This document shows positions 8,587-17,520 of a stretch of DNA of 64,000 bases, piece by piece. The notes beneath the pieces were generated by a model. The model made no database searches. It was not told the DNA's origin and saw nothing but the letters and a program-made list of their open reading frames with translations. Position 1 is the stretch's first letter. Each line of letters opens with the position of its first letter. A program made the position numbers and the translations under genes. The stretch comes from an uncultured Roseobacter sp. (GTDB taxonomy: Bacteria > Pseudomonadota > Alphaproteobacteria > Rhodobacterales > Rhodobacteraceae): positions 558,001 through 622,000 of the forward strand of contig NZ_CANLNE010000001.1 of assembly GCF_947492555.1 (NCBI RefSeq), given 5' to 3'.

Positions 8587-9401
8587 TATTCAACACCTGA
8601 CGAGCCCCGGAGCCGTCATTCGCCATTCTGCAACGATATGGAAATAGGTCTCCTAACCCTCGTCTGAGAGTTTTGGCCAGATGACAACGACCAGCCCGAA
8701 GCGGACTTTGAACCGCCTGAATGAAGCGTTATGCTTGCTGGTTCGCTCCCTGTTGGGGCCGCAAAACTGAATTCCATTAGTGTTTCTCAGCTTTTTCCTA
8801 GAGGATCGCGCCAATACGTTCTCAGGAAACCTCACTCCTGAGCAGATGGCGAAGTGGCAAGTGATCTTCCATCCTCACATTCTTCATTAGGATCTCAAAG
8901 GACACCTCAGCAGCCACCACAGCGTCTTCTGTAAGGGGCTGTGAAGGAGTCAGCCACGGAGGGGTGCGAGAAGCGCAAGACGGCGCTTAGGTGCGGGGCT
9001 TTCTATGTCCCATCCAGCGCCGGCGAGTACGTACAACAGTGTAGCTCAAGGATAACTCACCGGGGCCATGGGTTACCACGCTCAAGCAAATGCTTTCCGG
9101 GTTGTGGTCCCAACCTTCGCCAAAAGCAATTCTGCTTGAGATACCAACCCTTAGGCGGGCTCTCGGATAGATAAACTTCGACCAGACGTTCCATAAAAAT
9201 CAGCAGTGGAAAGAGCTAGCGATGCGAACGAAGTAGTAGTTGCCCAATCAGAGGTGGTCACTTTTCAAATTCTTGTGCCTTTGAAAGCGTATCGTTCTTG
9301 GTATGCGATCTTCCATCGCTACTGTGGACTAGTCCAAACGGGCTTTTCACTGGTCAATTGCAGCCCATGATTTGTCGTAAAACATTGAAATGAATAATTA
9401 A
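8587..9401. other. Gene-free stretch beside tRNA-Ser
   Basis: About 815 bases without a supportable gene. Open frames at 8653-8835 (minus) and 8941-9174 (plus) lack start signals and look random. GC content is visibly lower than in the operon to the right of the tRNA. The stretch touches the 3' end of tRNA-Ser, a common integration site, but I could not find a second copy of the tRNA 3' sequence within it, nor any integrase or insertion-sequence ends. Confidence 0.5.
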
Positions 9402-9491
9402 TGGCGGAGGAGGTGGGATTCGAACCCACGGTACGCTTTCACGCACGCCGGTTTTCAAGACCGGTGCATTCGACCACTCTGCCACTCCTCC
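9402..9491 (-). tRNA. tRNA-Ser (anticodon UGA)
   Basis: The minus strand reads a 90-base class II tRNA. The acceptor stem GGAGGAG pairs with CTCCTCC, followed by discriminator G and an encoded CCA. The anticodon arm CGGTCTTGAAAACCGG presents TGA. A long variable arm (GCGTGCGTGAAAGCGTAC region) and a T-arm GGGTTCGAATCCC follow. The long variable arm and UGA anticodon identify serine. The next gene to the right is transcribed in the opposite direction. Confidence 0.97.
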
Positions 9492-9686
9492 GGCTGAACC
9501 GTCCTAAAGGTCCATGAACGATTCTGAAACCGGTAAAATCCATGTCCATTCTTTGGGGAATATCGCCGATTTGATGCGCAACATCTTCCCAGACCGTGCA
9601 AGCCAAGGTACACTGCCGCCAAAGAACCCTATTCAAGGGACAAAAAAACGTGCCGGAAACCCGGAAAACAGGCAAGGACTATCATT

Positions 9687-10577
9687 ATGCGCGGCGATAT
9701 TAACCCCCCTCGAAATCCCGCATTCAAGGTCATGACGGGGCTTTTTGCCTTGAGCATATTGGCCGGTTGTGACGATGCTGGCTCCTTTAGCTTTAAAGAT
9801 GTTTTTACCCCCAAACCGGAAGCGACCGAAGAGGCCGTGGAAGCTGGTCCGGCGGCCACAGTAGTCGAACGCGATGTGGAAGCGCCTGAGGTGTTTTCAG
9901 CCACCGAAGCCGGCCTCTGGGACGGTCGCCCATCTTTGGGCGGTGTGTGGGTGGCGCATCCCGATGTAACCGAACCGGAACGCGTGATCATTCGCAATCA
10001 GACCAATGGCCAGTTCGTCGTGGGCGCTCTGTTCCGCCGCGAGCGTGACATCCCTGGCCCGCGCCTGCAGATGTCTTCTGACGCCGCCGAAGCGCTTGGC
10101 GTGCTGGCTGGCGCGCCCGTTGAACTGGACGTGACGGCCCTGCGGAAGGAAGCCGTGGAACAAGCGCCGCCCGTTGCGGAAGAACCCATCGCAGAACCAG
10201 CTGAAATCAGCGAAACTTCACTGGACCCAATCGCCGCCGCCGGGGCAGCGATTGACGCATCCGAACCGACACCAGTTACTCCCGCGGCAGCGGCTCCAGC
10301 CCCATCTGCACCGGTCATCGAATCCAGCCTGCCAAAATCCACATTGAAAAAACCCTTCATTCAGATTGGAATTTTCAGTCAGGAAGCAAATGCCGAACGC
10401 GCCGCCAAGCAGATGCGCGGCGCAGGTCTGATCCCCACGGTGAAGCAGCAGGAAGCCGGCGGGAAGCCATTCTGGCGCGTCGTTGTTGGACCAGCGACAA
10501 CAGCGGCGGAGCAGAAAAAACTTCTGTCGACCATCAAGGGCGAAGGCTTCTCTGACGCCTACGCCGTGACAAACTAA
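9687..10577 (+). CDS. SPOR-domain lipoprotein
   Basis: A 296-residue envelope protein. The N-terminus is hydrophobic with a lipobox LSILAGC, giving Cys28 as the predicted lipid-modified residue. A middle region is rich in Ala, Pro and Glu (about 140-215) and is probably a flexible linker across the periplasm. The C-terminus (about 222-296) matches the SPOR fold, which binds denuded glycan strands at the division site: PFIQIGIFSQEANAERAAKQ, then PFWRVVVGP. It lies 21 bases upstream of the D,D-carboxypeptidase gene, so both are probably co-expressed in septal peptidoglycan turnover. It lacks an evident double-psi barrel, so I do not call it RlpA. Confidence 0.8.
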   Translation: MRGDINPPRNPAFKVMTGLFALSILAGCDDAGSFSFKDVFTPKPEATEEAVEAGPAATVVERDVEAPEVFSATEAGLWDGRPSLGGVWVAHPDVTEPERVIIRNQTNGQFVVGALFRRERDIPGPRLQMSSDAAEALGVLAGAPVELDVTALRKEAVEQAPPVAEEPIAEPAEISETSLDPIAAAGAAIDASEPTPVTPAAAAPAPSAPVIESSLPKSTLKKPFIQIGIFSQEANAERAAKQMRGAGLIPTVKQQEAGGKPFWRVVVGPATTAAEQKKLLSTIKGEGFSDAYAVTN

Positions 10578-10598
10578 CTGATTGAGGAGCTTGTCGCC

Positions 10599-11768
10599 AT
10601 GATCCGTCTTGCCGCAGCCCTTCTGGCTCTCAGCCTTTCGGCCACCACCACCGCCGCGTTTGATACGCGGGCCACTTCCGCCTTCGTCGTGGACCAGACA
10701 ACCGGGACTGTTCTGCTCAACAAGAATGCAGATGACCCGCTGCCACCGGCCTCCATGTCCAAGCTGATGACGCTTTACATGGCGTTCGAAGCGATCCGGC
10801 GTGGCAAGGCCGATGGCGGTCTGGACCTCAATGAGGAATTGCCGGTGTCCGAGCACGCGCAATCCTACGGCGGCTCCAGCATGTTCCTGCGGTCTGGCGA
10901 GCGCGTGTCCGTCGAAGACCTGATCCGCGGCATCATCGTCCTGTCAGGGAATGACGCCTGCGTCGTGATTGCCGAGGCGCTGTCGCCGGACGGCACCGAA
11001 TATGGCTTTGCCCGCCTGATGACCCAGCGTGCGCAGCAGCTGGGCATGACCAATTCCACCTTCAGCAATGCCAGCGGCTGGCCGCAACCCGGTCATCTGA
11101 TGTCGATGCGCGACCTTGCCCTGCTGGCCAATCGCCTGATCACCGATTTCCCGGAATTCTACCCGCTTTTCGCGGAAACGGAATTTGAGTTCGACAACCG
11201 TGTGCCGAGCAACAAGCGCAACCGCAACCCTGTTCTGACCATGGGCATCGGTGCCGATGGGCTCAAGACCGGCCACACCGAAGAGGCGGGCTATGGTCTC
11301 ACCGGGTCCGCGAAACAGGGCGACCGCCGGGTGATTTTCGTGATCTCCGGTCTCGACACGGTACAGGCGCGCGCGCAGGAATCCCAGGCTATCGTTAACT
11401 GGGCCTTCCGCCAGTTTGCCATGCGTCCTCTGGCGACAGCGGGCGAACAGTTTGCCCAGGCCAATGTCTGGATGGGCAGCGAGCCAACGGTGGGGCTCGT
11501 TGCGGCCGAAGACATCAGCATTCTGATGCCGGCGCTGGCCGCCAACGAAATCGAGGGCGAAGTGGTCTATACCGGGCCGGTAAACGCGCCGATCAAGGCC
11601 GGGGATCAACTGGCGGAGCTGGTGTTCACGCTGGAGGGCCTGCCGGAGACACGCTTGCCGCTGGTGGCGGATCGCGACATTGCGGCGGGCGGGTTTGTCA
11701 GCCGCGTCAGCACCGCAGCGCTGGTGCTTTTCAAGAAGCTCGTTCAGGGACCCGAGGAGGCGACGTGA
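10599..11768 (+). CDS. D-alanyl-D-alanine carboxypeptidase (PBP5/DacA family)
   Basis: A 389-residue penicillin-binding protein that trims the terminal D-Ala from peptidoglycan pentapeptides. A signal peptide precedes the mature domain. The serine-type motifs are all present: SMSK (nucleophile Ser52, Lys55), SGN in IIVLSGNDACV, and KTG in GLKTGHT. A C-terminal beta-rich PBP5 domain follows, and the end (FVSRVSTAALVLFKKLVQG) may be an amphipathic membrane anchor. The stop codon overlaps the tmk start (GTGA), indicating translational coupling. The upstream SPOR lipoprotein and this enzyme likely serve the same cell-wall process. Confidence 0.93.
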   Translation: MIRLAAALLALSLSATTTAAFDTRATSAFVVDQTTGTVLLNKNADDPLPPASMSKLMTLYMAFEAIRRGKADGGLDLNEELPVSEHAQSYGGSSMFLRSGERVSVEDLIRGIIVLSGNDACVVIAEALSPDGTEYGFARLMTQRAQQLGMTNSTFSNASGWPQPGHLMSMRDLALLANRLITDFPEFYPLFAETEFEFDNRVPSNKRNRNPVLTMGIGADGLKTGHTEEAGYGLTGSAKQGDRRVIFVISGLDTVQARAQESQAIVNWAFRQFAMRPLATAGEQFAQANVWMGSEPTVGLVAAEDISILMPALAANEIEGEVVYTGPVNAPIKAGDQLAELVFTLEGLPETRLPLVADRDIAAGGFVSRVSTAALVLFKKLVQGPEEAT

Positions 11769-12403
11769 GCGCAGACACGCGCGCGACGGCAAGGTTCATC
11801 ACCTTCGAAGGCATCGACGGCTCCGGAAAATCCACGCAAATCAAGCGATTGGCGGCCCATCTGACAAAAGCCGGTCATGATGTCGTGGTCACGCGTGAGC
11901 CGGGCGGCTCTCCGGGCGCTGAGGAAATCCGCGCGCTGGTGTTGCAGGGCGATCCGGACCGCTGGTCGGCGGAGACGGAAATCCTGTTGTTCACGGCTGC
12001 CCGTCGGGACCACATGGAGCGCACCATCCTGCCTGCATTGAAGGCCGGAAAGATCGTGCTCTGCGACCGGTTTGCCGACAGCACACGCATGTATCAGGGG
12101 CTGTCCCGGGGCGATCTGCGTGGCGTCGTGGATCAGCTGCACAGCCTGATGATCAAGCGGGAGCCGGACCTGACCGTTCTGATCGACATGGACCCTGCGG
12201 TCGGCCTGTCCCGCGCTCTCTCGCGACAAACGGTGGATGAACGGTTCGAAGCCTTTGGCGAAGATCTGCAAACCGCCATGCGGCAGGGGTTTCTCGATCT
12301 GGCCACGGAATTCGCAGACCGTTTCCGGATCATTGACGGCGCCCGCGATGTCGACGCCGTGGCACAAGACATCGCCACGCTGGTGGATGCGGAACTGGCA
12401 TGA
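11765..12403 (+). CDS. tmk: Thymidylate kinase
   Basis: A 212-residue cytosolic kinase converting dTMP to dTDP. The P-loop EGIDGSGKST is at residues 15-24, followed by the TREPGGSPGAEEIR segment that carries the DR/E-type dTMP-binding residues and by LCDRFADSTRMYQG. The length is normal for Tmk. A GTG start overlaps the previous stop by four bases. The stop overlaps the holB start (ATGA). The order tmk-holB-tatD is a classic bacterial arrangement. Confidence 0.96.
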   Translation: MSADTRATARFITFEGIDGSGKSTQIKRLAAHLTKAGHDVVVTREPGGSPGAEEIRALVLQGDPDRWSAETEILLFTAARRDHMERTILPALKAGKIVLCDRFADSTRMYQGLSRGDLRGVVDQLHSLMIKREPDLTVLIDMDPAVGLSRALSRQTVDERFEAFGEDLQTAMRQGFLDLATEFADRFRIIDGARDVDAVAQDIATLVDAELA

Positions 12404-13506
12404 GCACACCGGATCAGATCGAAGGTGCGCCGCATCCGCGCGATACGCCCACGCTCTTTGGTCAGAACGCAGCAGAGCAGGCCTTTCTCGACGCCTTCAC
12501 GACCGGGCGGTTACATCATGCCTGGCTGCTGACCGGCCCACGCGGCATCGGCAAGGCCACGCTGGCCTGGCACATCGCGCGGTTCCTGCTGGCGACACCA
12601 CCGCTGGAGGACGATGGCCTCTTTGGTGCCCCGCCGCCGCCAACATCGCTGGCGATTGATCCCGAACACCCTGTCGCCCGCCGCATTGCCGCCGGGGCCG
12701 AACCGGGATTGAAGGCCATCACCCGCACGCCAAATCCGACGACCGACCGGATACGTGACCAGATCGTCGTGGATGACATTCGCGCGTTGGCCGGGTTTTT
12801 CCAGCTGTCGGCCACCGACGGCGGACGCCGCGTGGTGATTGTGGATGCGGCGGATGACATGAATACTTCTGCGGCAAACGCACTGCTCAAGATGCTCGAA
12901 GAGCCGCCTGAAAGGGCCACGCTTTTATTGATCAGCCACCAGCCTTCCGGCCTTCTGCCAACGATCCGCTCGCGCTGCCGGACCCTGCGGCTCAATACGC
13001 TGTCGGCGGAGGACATGGCACAGGCCTTTGATCAGGCCGGTATCGATGTGGGCGATGCCACCGGGGCGCTGGCAGAGCTCTCTGGCGGATCGGTTGGCGC
13101 GGCCATCCGACTGTCCCTGCTTGACGGTCTGAAAACCTATGCCGATCTGGTCGCCCTGATCCAGACCCTGCCGCAATTCGACCGGGCCGCCGCCCTGAAG
13201 CTGGCCGAGGCAGCTGCAGCGCGCGGGGCAGACGCCAAACGGGATCTTCTTTTTGAGTTGATCGACCTGCTGCTGTCGCGCCTGGCCCGCACCGGTGCAA
13301 CCGGCCTGGCACCAGGGATCGAAGCCGCCCCCGGGGAGGCCGCGACCCTTGCCCGGCTTGCCCCGGATCAGGCCGCGGGCCGTGCCTGGGCGCAGATTGC
13401 CCAAGAGACCGGCGCGCGCGCGCGCCATGGGGTTGCAGTGAACCTTGACCCTGCCGCTCTGGTCCTAGATACCCTCATCAAGATTAGCCAAACCGCCACC
13501 GGGTAA
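12400..13506 (+). CDS. holB: DNA polymerase III subunit delta'
   Basis: A 368-residue AAA+ clamp-loader subunit. It has the degenerate Walker A region GPRGIGKATLAWHIARFL, a sensor-like DAADDMNTSAANALLKMLEEPP segment, and the SRC motif in IRSRCRTLRL that supplies the arginine finger to neighbouring subunits. The zinc-binding cysteines seen in many delta' proteins are not obvious, as in other alphaproteobacteria. It overlaps tmk by four bases and is followed by tatD after 32 bases, all on the same strand. Confidence 0.93.
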   Translation: MSTPDQIEGAPHPRDTPTLFGQNAAEQAFLDAFTTGRLHHAWLLTGPRGIGKATLAWHIARFLLATPPLEDDGLFGAPPPPTSLAIDPEHPVARRIAAGAEPGLKAITRTPNPTTDRIRDQIVVDDIRALAGFFQLSATDGGRRVVIVDAADDMNTSAANALLKMLEEPPERATLLLISHQPSGLLPTIRSRCRTLRLNTLSAEDMAQAFDQAGIDVGDATGALAELSGGSVGAAIRLSLLDGLKTYADLVALIQTLPQFDRAAALKLAEAAAARGADAKRDLLFELIDLLLSRLARTGATGLAPGIEAAPGEAATLARLAPDQAAGRAWAQIAQETGARARHGVAVNLDPAALVLDTLIKISQTATG

Positions 13507-13538
13507 GCTTTGCCCGGTCGCCGAACGACCGGACCGGC

Positions 13539-14345
13539 ATGACCGACACGCCTCAGATCACCGACAGCCACTGTCATCTCGATTTCCCCGATTTCGACGG
13601 CCAGCATGACCAGATCGTCGCCCGCGCGGCAGAGGCCGGCGTGACCCGCATGGTCACCATCTGCACGAAGCTGAAAAACGAACCCGCCGTCCGCGCGATT
13701 GCCGAGGCGCATGCGCCGGTTTTCTATGCCGCGGGCACCCATCCGATGAGTGCCGCGACCGAGCCAATGGCGACAGTCGATCAGCTGATCGTCATGGCCC
13801 GGCATCCGAAATTCGTGGGCATCGGTGAGACGGGACTGGACTACCACTACACGGCGGAAAGCGCCGAGATACAGCAAGCCTCGCTGCGCGTTCACATCGA
13901 GGCCTCGCGTGCCACCGGCCTGCCGCTGATCATCCACGCCCGCGATGCGGACGACGACATGGCCCGCATCCTGAAAGAGGAACATCAGAACGGCGCATTC
14001 ACCTGCGTGATGCACTGCTTTTCCTCCTCAGCCGCGCTTGCGCGCACCGCACTCGATCTGGGCTTCTACCTGTCGATGTCCGGCATCACCGCTTTTCCGA
14101 AATCCGGCGTGCTGCGCGAGATATTCGCCGCCGCGCCACTGGAGCGCATTCTGGTCGAAACCGACGCGCCTTATCTTGCGCCGCCTCCCTTTCGGGGCAA
14201 GCGCAATGAACCGGCCTATACGGCGCAAACGGCAAAGCGCGGCGCCGAAACAATGGGCATCAGCTACGGCGCTTTCGCGGCCCACACACAAGCCAATTTC
14301 GACCGGCTCTTTTCCAAGGCAGCGCAATTCGGGATCCCTGCCTGA
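13539..14345 (+). CDS. tatD: TatD family metal-dependent hydrolase
   Basis: A 268-residue TIM-barrel amidohydrolase expected to act as a metal-dependent deoxyribonuclease. Metal-binding motifs in order are HCHLDFP near residue 11, GETGLDYHY near 96, IIHARDADDD near 130, a MHCFSSSAA segment near 157, and ETDAPYLAPPPFRGK near 206. The length is typical. The TGA stop shares its A with the ATG of the next gene (TGATG), so the metallo-beta-lactamase-fold hydrolase is translationally coupled. Family members are often annotated YcfH; the symbol here is by family only. Confidence 0.93.
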   Translation: MTDTPQITDSHCHLDFPDFDGQHDQIVARAAEAGVTRMVTICTKLKNEPAVRAIAEAHAPVFYAAGTHPMSAATEPMATVDQLIVMARHPKFVGIGETGLDYHYTAESAEIQQASLRVHIEASRATGLPLIIHARDADDDMARILKEEHQNGAFTCVMHCFSSSAALARTALDLGFYLSMSGITAFPKSGVLREIFAAAPLERILVETDAPYLAPPPFRGKRNEPAYTAQTAKRGAETMGISYGAFAAHTQANFDRLFSKAAQFGIPA

Positions 14346-15145
14346 TGGCTGACATGCGCGTGACCATCCTGGGCTGCGGATCCTCGGGCGGCGTGCCGCG
14401 TCTGGGCGGTCACTGGGGCGATTGCGATCCGTCGAACCCGAAAAACCGCCGCCAACGTTGTTCCCTGCTGGTGGAACGTCAGGACGCGGGCAGCAGCACT
14501 ACCGTATTGATCGACACATCCCCCGATCTGCGCAACCAGTTGCTGGCAGCTGAAGTCGGGCGGCTCGACGCAGTCATCTACACCCACGCCCATGCGGATC
14601 ACGTGCACGGCATCGACGATCTGCGCATGATCGTTTTCAACATGCGCGCCCGGCTGCCGGTCTGGGCGGATGCGCCGACGCGGGATGCGCTGATGCAACG
14701 GTTCGACTACGCCTTCGTGCAGCCCGAAGGCTCCACCTATCCACCCATCCTCGACATGAACCTGATCGACGGCGATGTAACCATCGAGGGCGCCGGCGGG
14801 GCCATCACCTTTAGACCGTTCGAAGTGGCCCATGGCGGCATGGACGCGCTTGGCTTTCGCATTGGTGATCTGGCCTACCTGCCGGATGTCGCGCAGATCC
14901 CGGACGCCGTCTGGCCGATGCTGGACGCGCTTGACTGCTGGATCGTAGACGCCCTGCGCCGGGATCCCCATCCGACGCACGCCCACCTTGCCCAGACGCT
15001 GGCGTGGATTGATCAGGTAAAGCCAAAACGCGCCGTGCTCACCAATATGCACATCGACCTCGACTACGACACGCTGATGGCTGAAACGCCCGCCCATATC
15101 GAACCGGCCTATGACGGGCTGACCCTCACCTTCCCCGCGCCCTGA
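14345..15145 (+). CDS. MBL-fold metal hydrolase (PhnP-like)
   Basis: A 266-residue metallo-beta-lactamase-fold enzyme. The signature THAHADHVHGIDDLR near residues 80-94 supplies the HxHxDH metal ligands. The start (ILGCGSSGGVPRLGGHWG) and a CDPSNPKNRRQRCSLLV segment match the PhnP/cyclic phosphodiesterase-like branch commonly found after tatD in Rhodobacterales. The reaction is probably hydrolysis of a phosphodiester, but the substrate is unknown. It is coupled to tatD by a TGATG overlap and ends the tmk-holB-tatD operon. Confidence 0.9.
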   Translation: MADMRVTILGCGSSGGVPRLGGHWGDCDPSNPKNRRQRCSLLVERQDAGSSTTVLIDTSPDLRNQLLAAEVGRLDAVIYTHAHADHVHGIDDLRMIVFNMRARLPVWADAPTRDALMQRFDYAFVQPEGSTYPPILDMNLIDGDVTIEGAGGAITFRPFEVAHGGMDALGFRIGDLAYLPDVAQIPDAVWPMLDALDCWIVDALRRDPHPTHAHLAQTLAWIDQVKPKRAVLTNMHIDLDYDTLMAETPAHIEPAYDGLTLTFPAP

Positions 15146-15214
15146 TCTTCTCTTGGCGACAAATATCCCCGCCGGAGGCTCCCGCACTCTGCCGCCGCGC
15201 GCAAAGGCCCGCTC

Positions 15215-16144
15215 ATGCAAACCCTGCTTGACGTCATCATCCCGGTCTTCCTGGTTATCGGCTTTGGGTATGTCGCCGTCTGGCGCAACCTCTTTACGGC
15301 GGAGGGTGTCGACGCGCTCATGCGGTTCACCCAGCATTTCGCGATCCCCTGCCTGCTCTTCCAGGCCATCGCCAAAATCGACCTTGGCAGCTCCTTTGAC
15401 CCGGCCCTTTTGGGTAGTTTCTACGCCGGGGCCAGCATCTGTTTCACCGCAGGCTTCATCGGCGCACGCCTGTTCTTCGGGCGCGCCTGGGAAGACTGCG
15501 TGGCCATCGGCTTTTGCTGTCTTTTCTCCAACTCCGTCCTGCTGGGCCTGCCCATCACCGAGCGCGCCTACGGGCCCGAAGCACTGACCGGGAATTTTGC
15601 CATCGTGGCGCTGCACTCGCCCTTCTGCTATGGCCTTGGGATCACGGCGATGGAAATCGTACGCAACCGCGGCCAGTCGGTCCTGGTGATGCTGCGTGGT
15701 GTGGCCCGAGCCATGTTCCGCAACGCGCTGGTGCTGGCCATCGGGCTGGGATTCATCGTCAACCTCTCCGGTTTCGCGGTCCCGGATGTTGTCGACGACG
15801 CGCTGTCATTAGTAGCCCGCGCCGCCCTGCCTGCAGCACTCTTCGCACTTGGCGGCGTGTTGGTACAATACCGACCCGAAGGCGACGGTCGCACGATCGC
15901 CATGGTCTGCGTGATCGCCCTTGTGCTGCACCCCGCACTGGTCTGGCTCTTTGGCAGTGCGCAGAACCTGCCCACCGACGGGTTCCGCTCCGGCGTGCTC
16001 ACGGCGGCCATGGCGCCGGGGGTCAATTCGTATATTTTCGCCAATATGTACGGTCGTGCCAAACGAGTCGCAGCCTCGTCAGTGCTGATCGCCACCGGCG
16101 CGTCGGTCTTTACCGTCTGGCTCTGGCTGATGGCGCTCAATTAG
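15215..16144 (+). CDS. AEC family transporter
   Basis: A 309-residue inner-membrane protein with about ten hydrophobic segments. The opening segment LLDVIIPVFLVIGFGYVAVW and the second-half glycine- and proline-rich helices (LAIGLGFIVNLSG, LPAALFALGGVLVQY) match the auxin efflux carrier family. Bacterial members move organic acids such as malate or malonate. The substrate is not predictable. It follows the operon after 69 bases and may be transcribed with it or separately. It is very GC-rich, in contrast to the next gene. Confidence 0.88.
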   Translation: MQTLLDVIIPVFLVIGFGYVAVWRNLFTAEGVDALMRFTQHFAIPCLLFQAIAKIDLGSSFDPALLGSFYAGASICFTAGFIGARLFFGRAWEDCVAIGFCCLFSNSVLLGLPITERAYGPEALTGNFAIVALHSPFCYGLGITAMEIVRNRGQSVLVMLRGVARAMFRNALVLAIGLGFIVNLSGFAVPDVVDDALSLVARAALPAALFALGGVLVQYRPEGDGRTIAMVCVIALVLHPALVWLFGSAQNLPTDGFRSGVLTAAMAPGVNSYIFANMYGRAKRVAASSVLIATGASVFTVWLWLMALN

Positions 16145-16307
16145 AAAACTTGGTTTCATCGTCATCGGTTTACAAACACCACCCCGATTGGTCTGTCACG
16201 TAACACACCCCAACCTGTGTCGAAGCGTGATTCATGTTCAAAAGTGTAGAACGAAGGGCCATTTCACTGCAGCTGCGCCAAGGTCTGCTTTCCCACCTGC
16301 GGGACGA

Positions 16308-17324
16308 TCAAGCGTCACGTTTGCTTACCGCTTTCCGCAAGCTTTGGATCACGATTTCTGTGGCCTGTTCATGCACTTTTCTTCGGTCAACACTCTCATG
16401 ATCCGAAAAGATGTCTGCTTTCCCGATGAGCGACTTATCAGATGGGAAGTCCAGGAATGTGTAGTGCCCGACATGTCCGCCAAGGCAGTGGAGATGGAAC
16501 CTGTCGTTCTGGGAAGCAATCCAATCGGCACAATGCTCTGATGGCGCTTCGTCATCGGCACCGCCGGTAAGGACCACAACGTGCAACTGGAGTTCAGTGA
16601 TCGATGCAGGAACGAATGAACGGATTGGTGGCGCGGGCGCAATCGCAACGACAGAGGTGATCCGAATGTCTGAAAAGTCATTACCGTGTCGTGCCCAAGA
16701 AACGCGGAAGGCATTCGATGTTTCCATCAGAGTTGGAATGCTGTCCTCCGCATCCGGAAACTCTTTCGGACCACCTTCGGTGATCTTGTTAGCCCTCCGC
16801 CAAAGGTCAAACTCATCCAAAGAAGTTCGCGCCCCGGACAGAGCTAACACAGTGTATCCCCCAAGAGAAAAGCCCACAGCAGCGACGTGATCGAAGTCCA
16901 GCCTGTTAGCGAAGAAGCCGCTCACTCCAAGTTCTGAAAGCAGTGCCGACAAGTCCGTTGCCCGTTCCCACCAGCAAAGAAAGCCCTCTGGGAGGTAAGG
17001 TTCCAGGCCCGTGTTGCCATGGTGATTTGCGCCCAAGACCACATAGCCTTCCGACGCGAGCGCGCGCGCGAGCCAACCAAGGCTCTCAGCCGTGCCACCA
17101 GTGCCATGGGATAGCAGTATGACGGGAAACTTTTCCTTCAGGGCCAGCGTGGCCTCCCAGATAGCATTTCCAGGTTCAAAGAATTTCCCTGGAGGCCGCT
17201 CAAGCCTCTCTACAACTTCCGCTGGATACCACGCTGACCATGCGATTGGGCGCGCTCCATTGTTTTGCCAGTTTGAGCGTGACGCGTCCCAGATCACGCC
17301 GGTTCGATAACCACAGATTGCCAT
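16308..17324 (-). CDS. Alpha/beta hydrolase (dienelactone-hydrolase/PAF-AH-like)
   Basis: A 338-residue alpha/beta-hydrolase with no clear signal peptide. The oxyanion-hole segment VILLSHGTGGTAESLGWLA lies near residues 69-87. The nucleophile elbow VGFSLGG is near 148-154, giving a candidate catalytic Ser, and a late HVGHYTFLD segment offers the catalytic His. This resembles secreted or cytosolic lipases and platelet-activating-factor acetylhydrolase-like proteins (dienelactone-hydrolase superfamily). Its GC content is close to 52 percent in sampled lines, compared with over 70 percent in the gene before it, which suggests recent acquisition. It is flanked by spacers of 163 and about 200 bases. 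Confidence 0.82.
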   Translation of the reverse strand: MAICGYRTGVIWDASRSNWQNNGARPIAWSAWYPAEVVERLERPPGKFFEPGNAIWEATLALKEKFPVILLSHGTGGTAESLGWLARALASEGYVVLGANHHGNTGLEPYLPEGFLCWWERATDLSALLSELGVSGFFANRLDFDHVAAVGFSLGGYTVLALSGARTSLDEFDLWRRANKITEGGPKEFPDAEDSIPTLMETSNAFRVSWARHGNDFSDIRITSVVAIAPAPPIRSFVPASITELQLHVVVLTGGADDEAPSEHCADWIASQNDRFHLHCLGGHVGHYTFLDFPSDKSLIGKADIFSDHESVDRRKVHEQATEIVIQSLRKAVSKRDA

Positions 17325-17520
17325 CTTGAGCCTCCATTATTGGCAACGCTCTGGAAATTTTTGAGAATTTTCAATGGTCATTCTGCTCAGCTACCCAGTT
17401 TTGTAGAAGCTGACATTCGTGGACACCGCTGCATCGGTCAAAGTGGGCTCGTTGCTGCCATTGGCCCAGCCTCTCCACTTAGGGGCCGAAGGTATCTGAC
17501 GTTATATACCCAGGGATGAC

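Noticed and set aside
8941-9174. Possible small gene or transposase relic beside tRNA-Ser
   Set aside because: The translation resembles no protein type and lacks a ribosome binding site; no inverted ends or integrase were seen.
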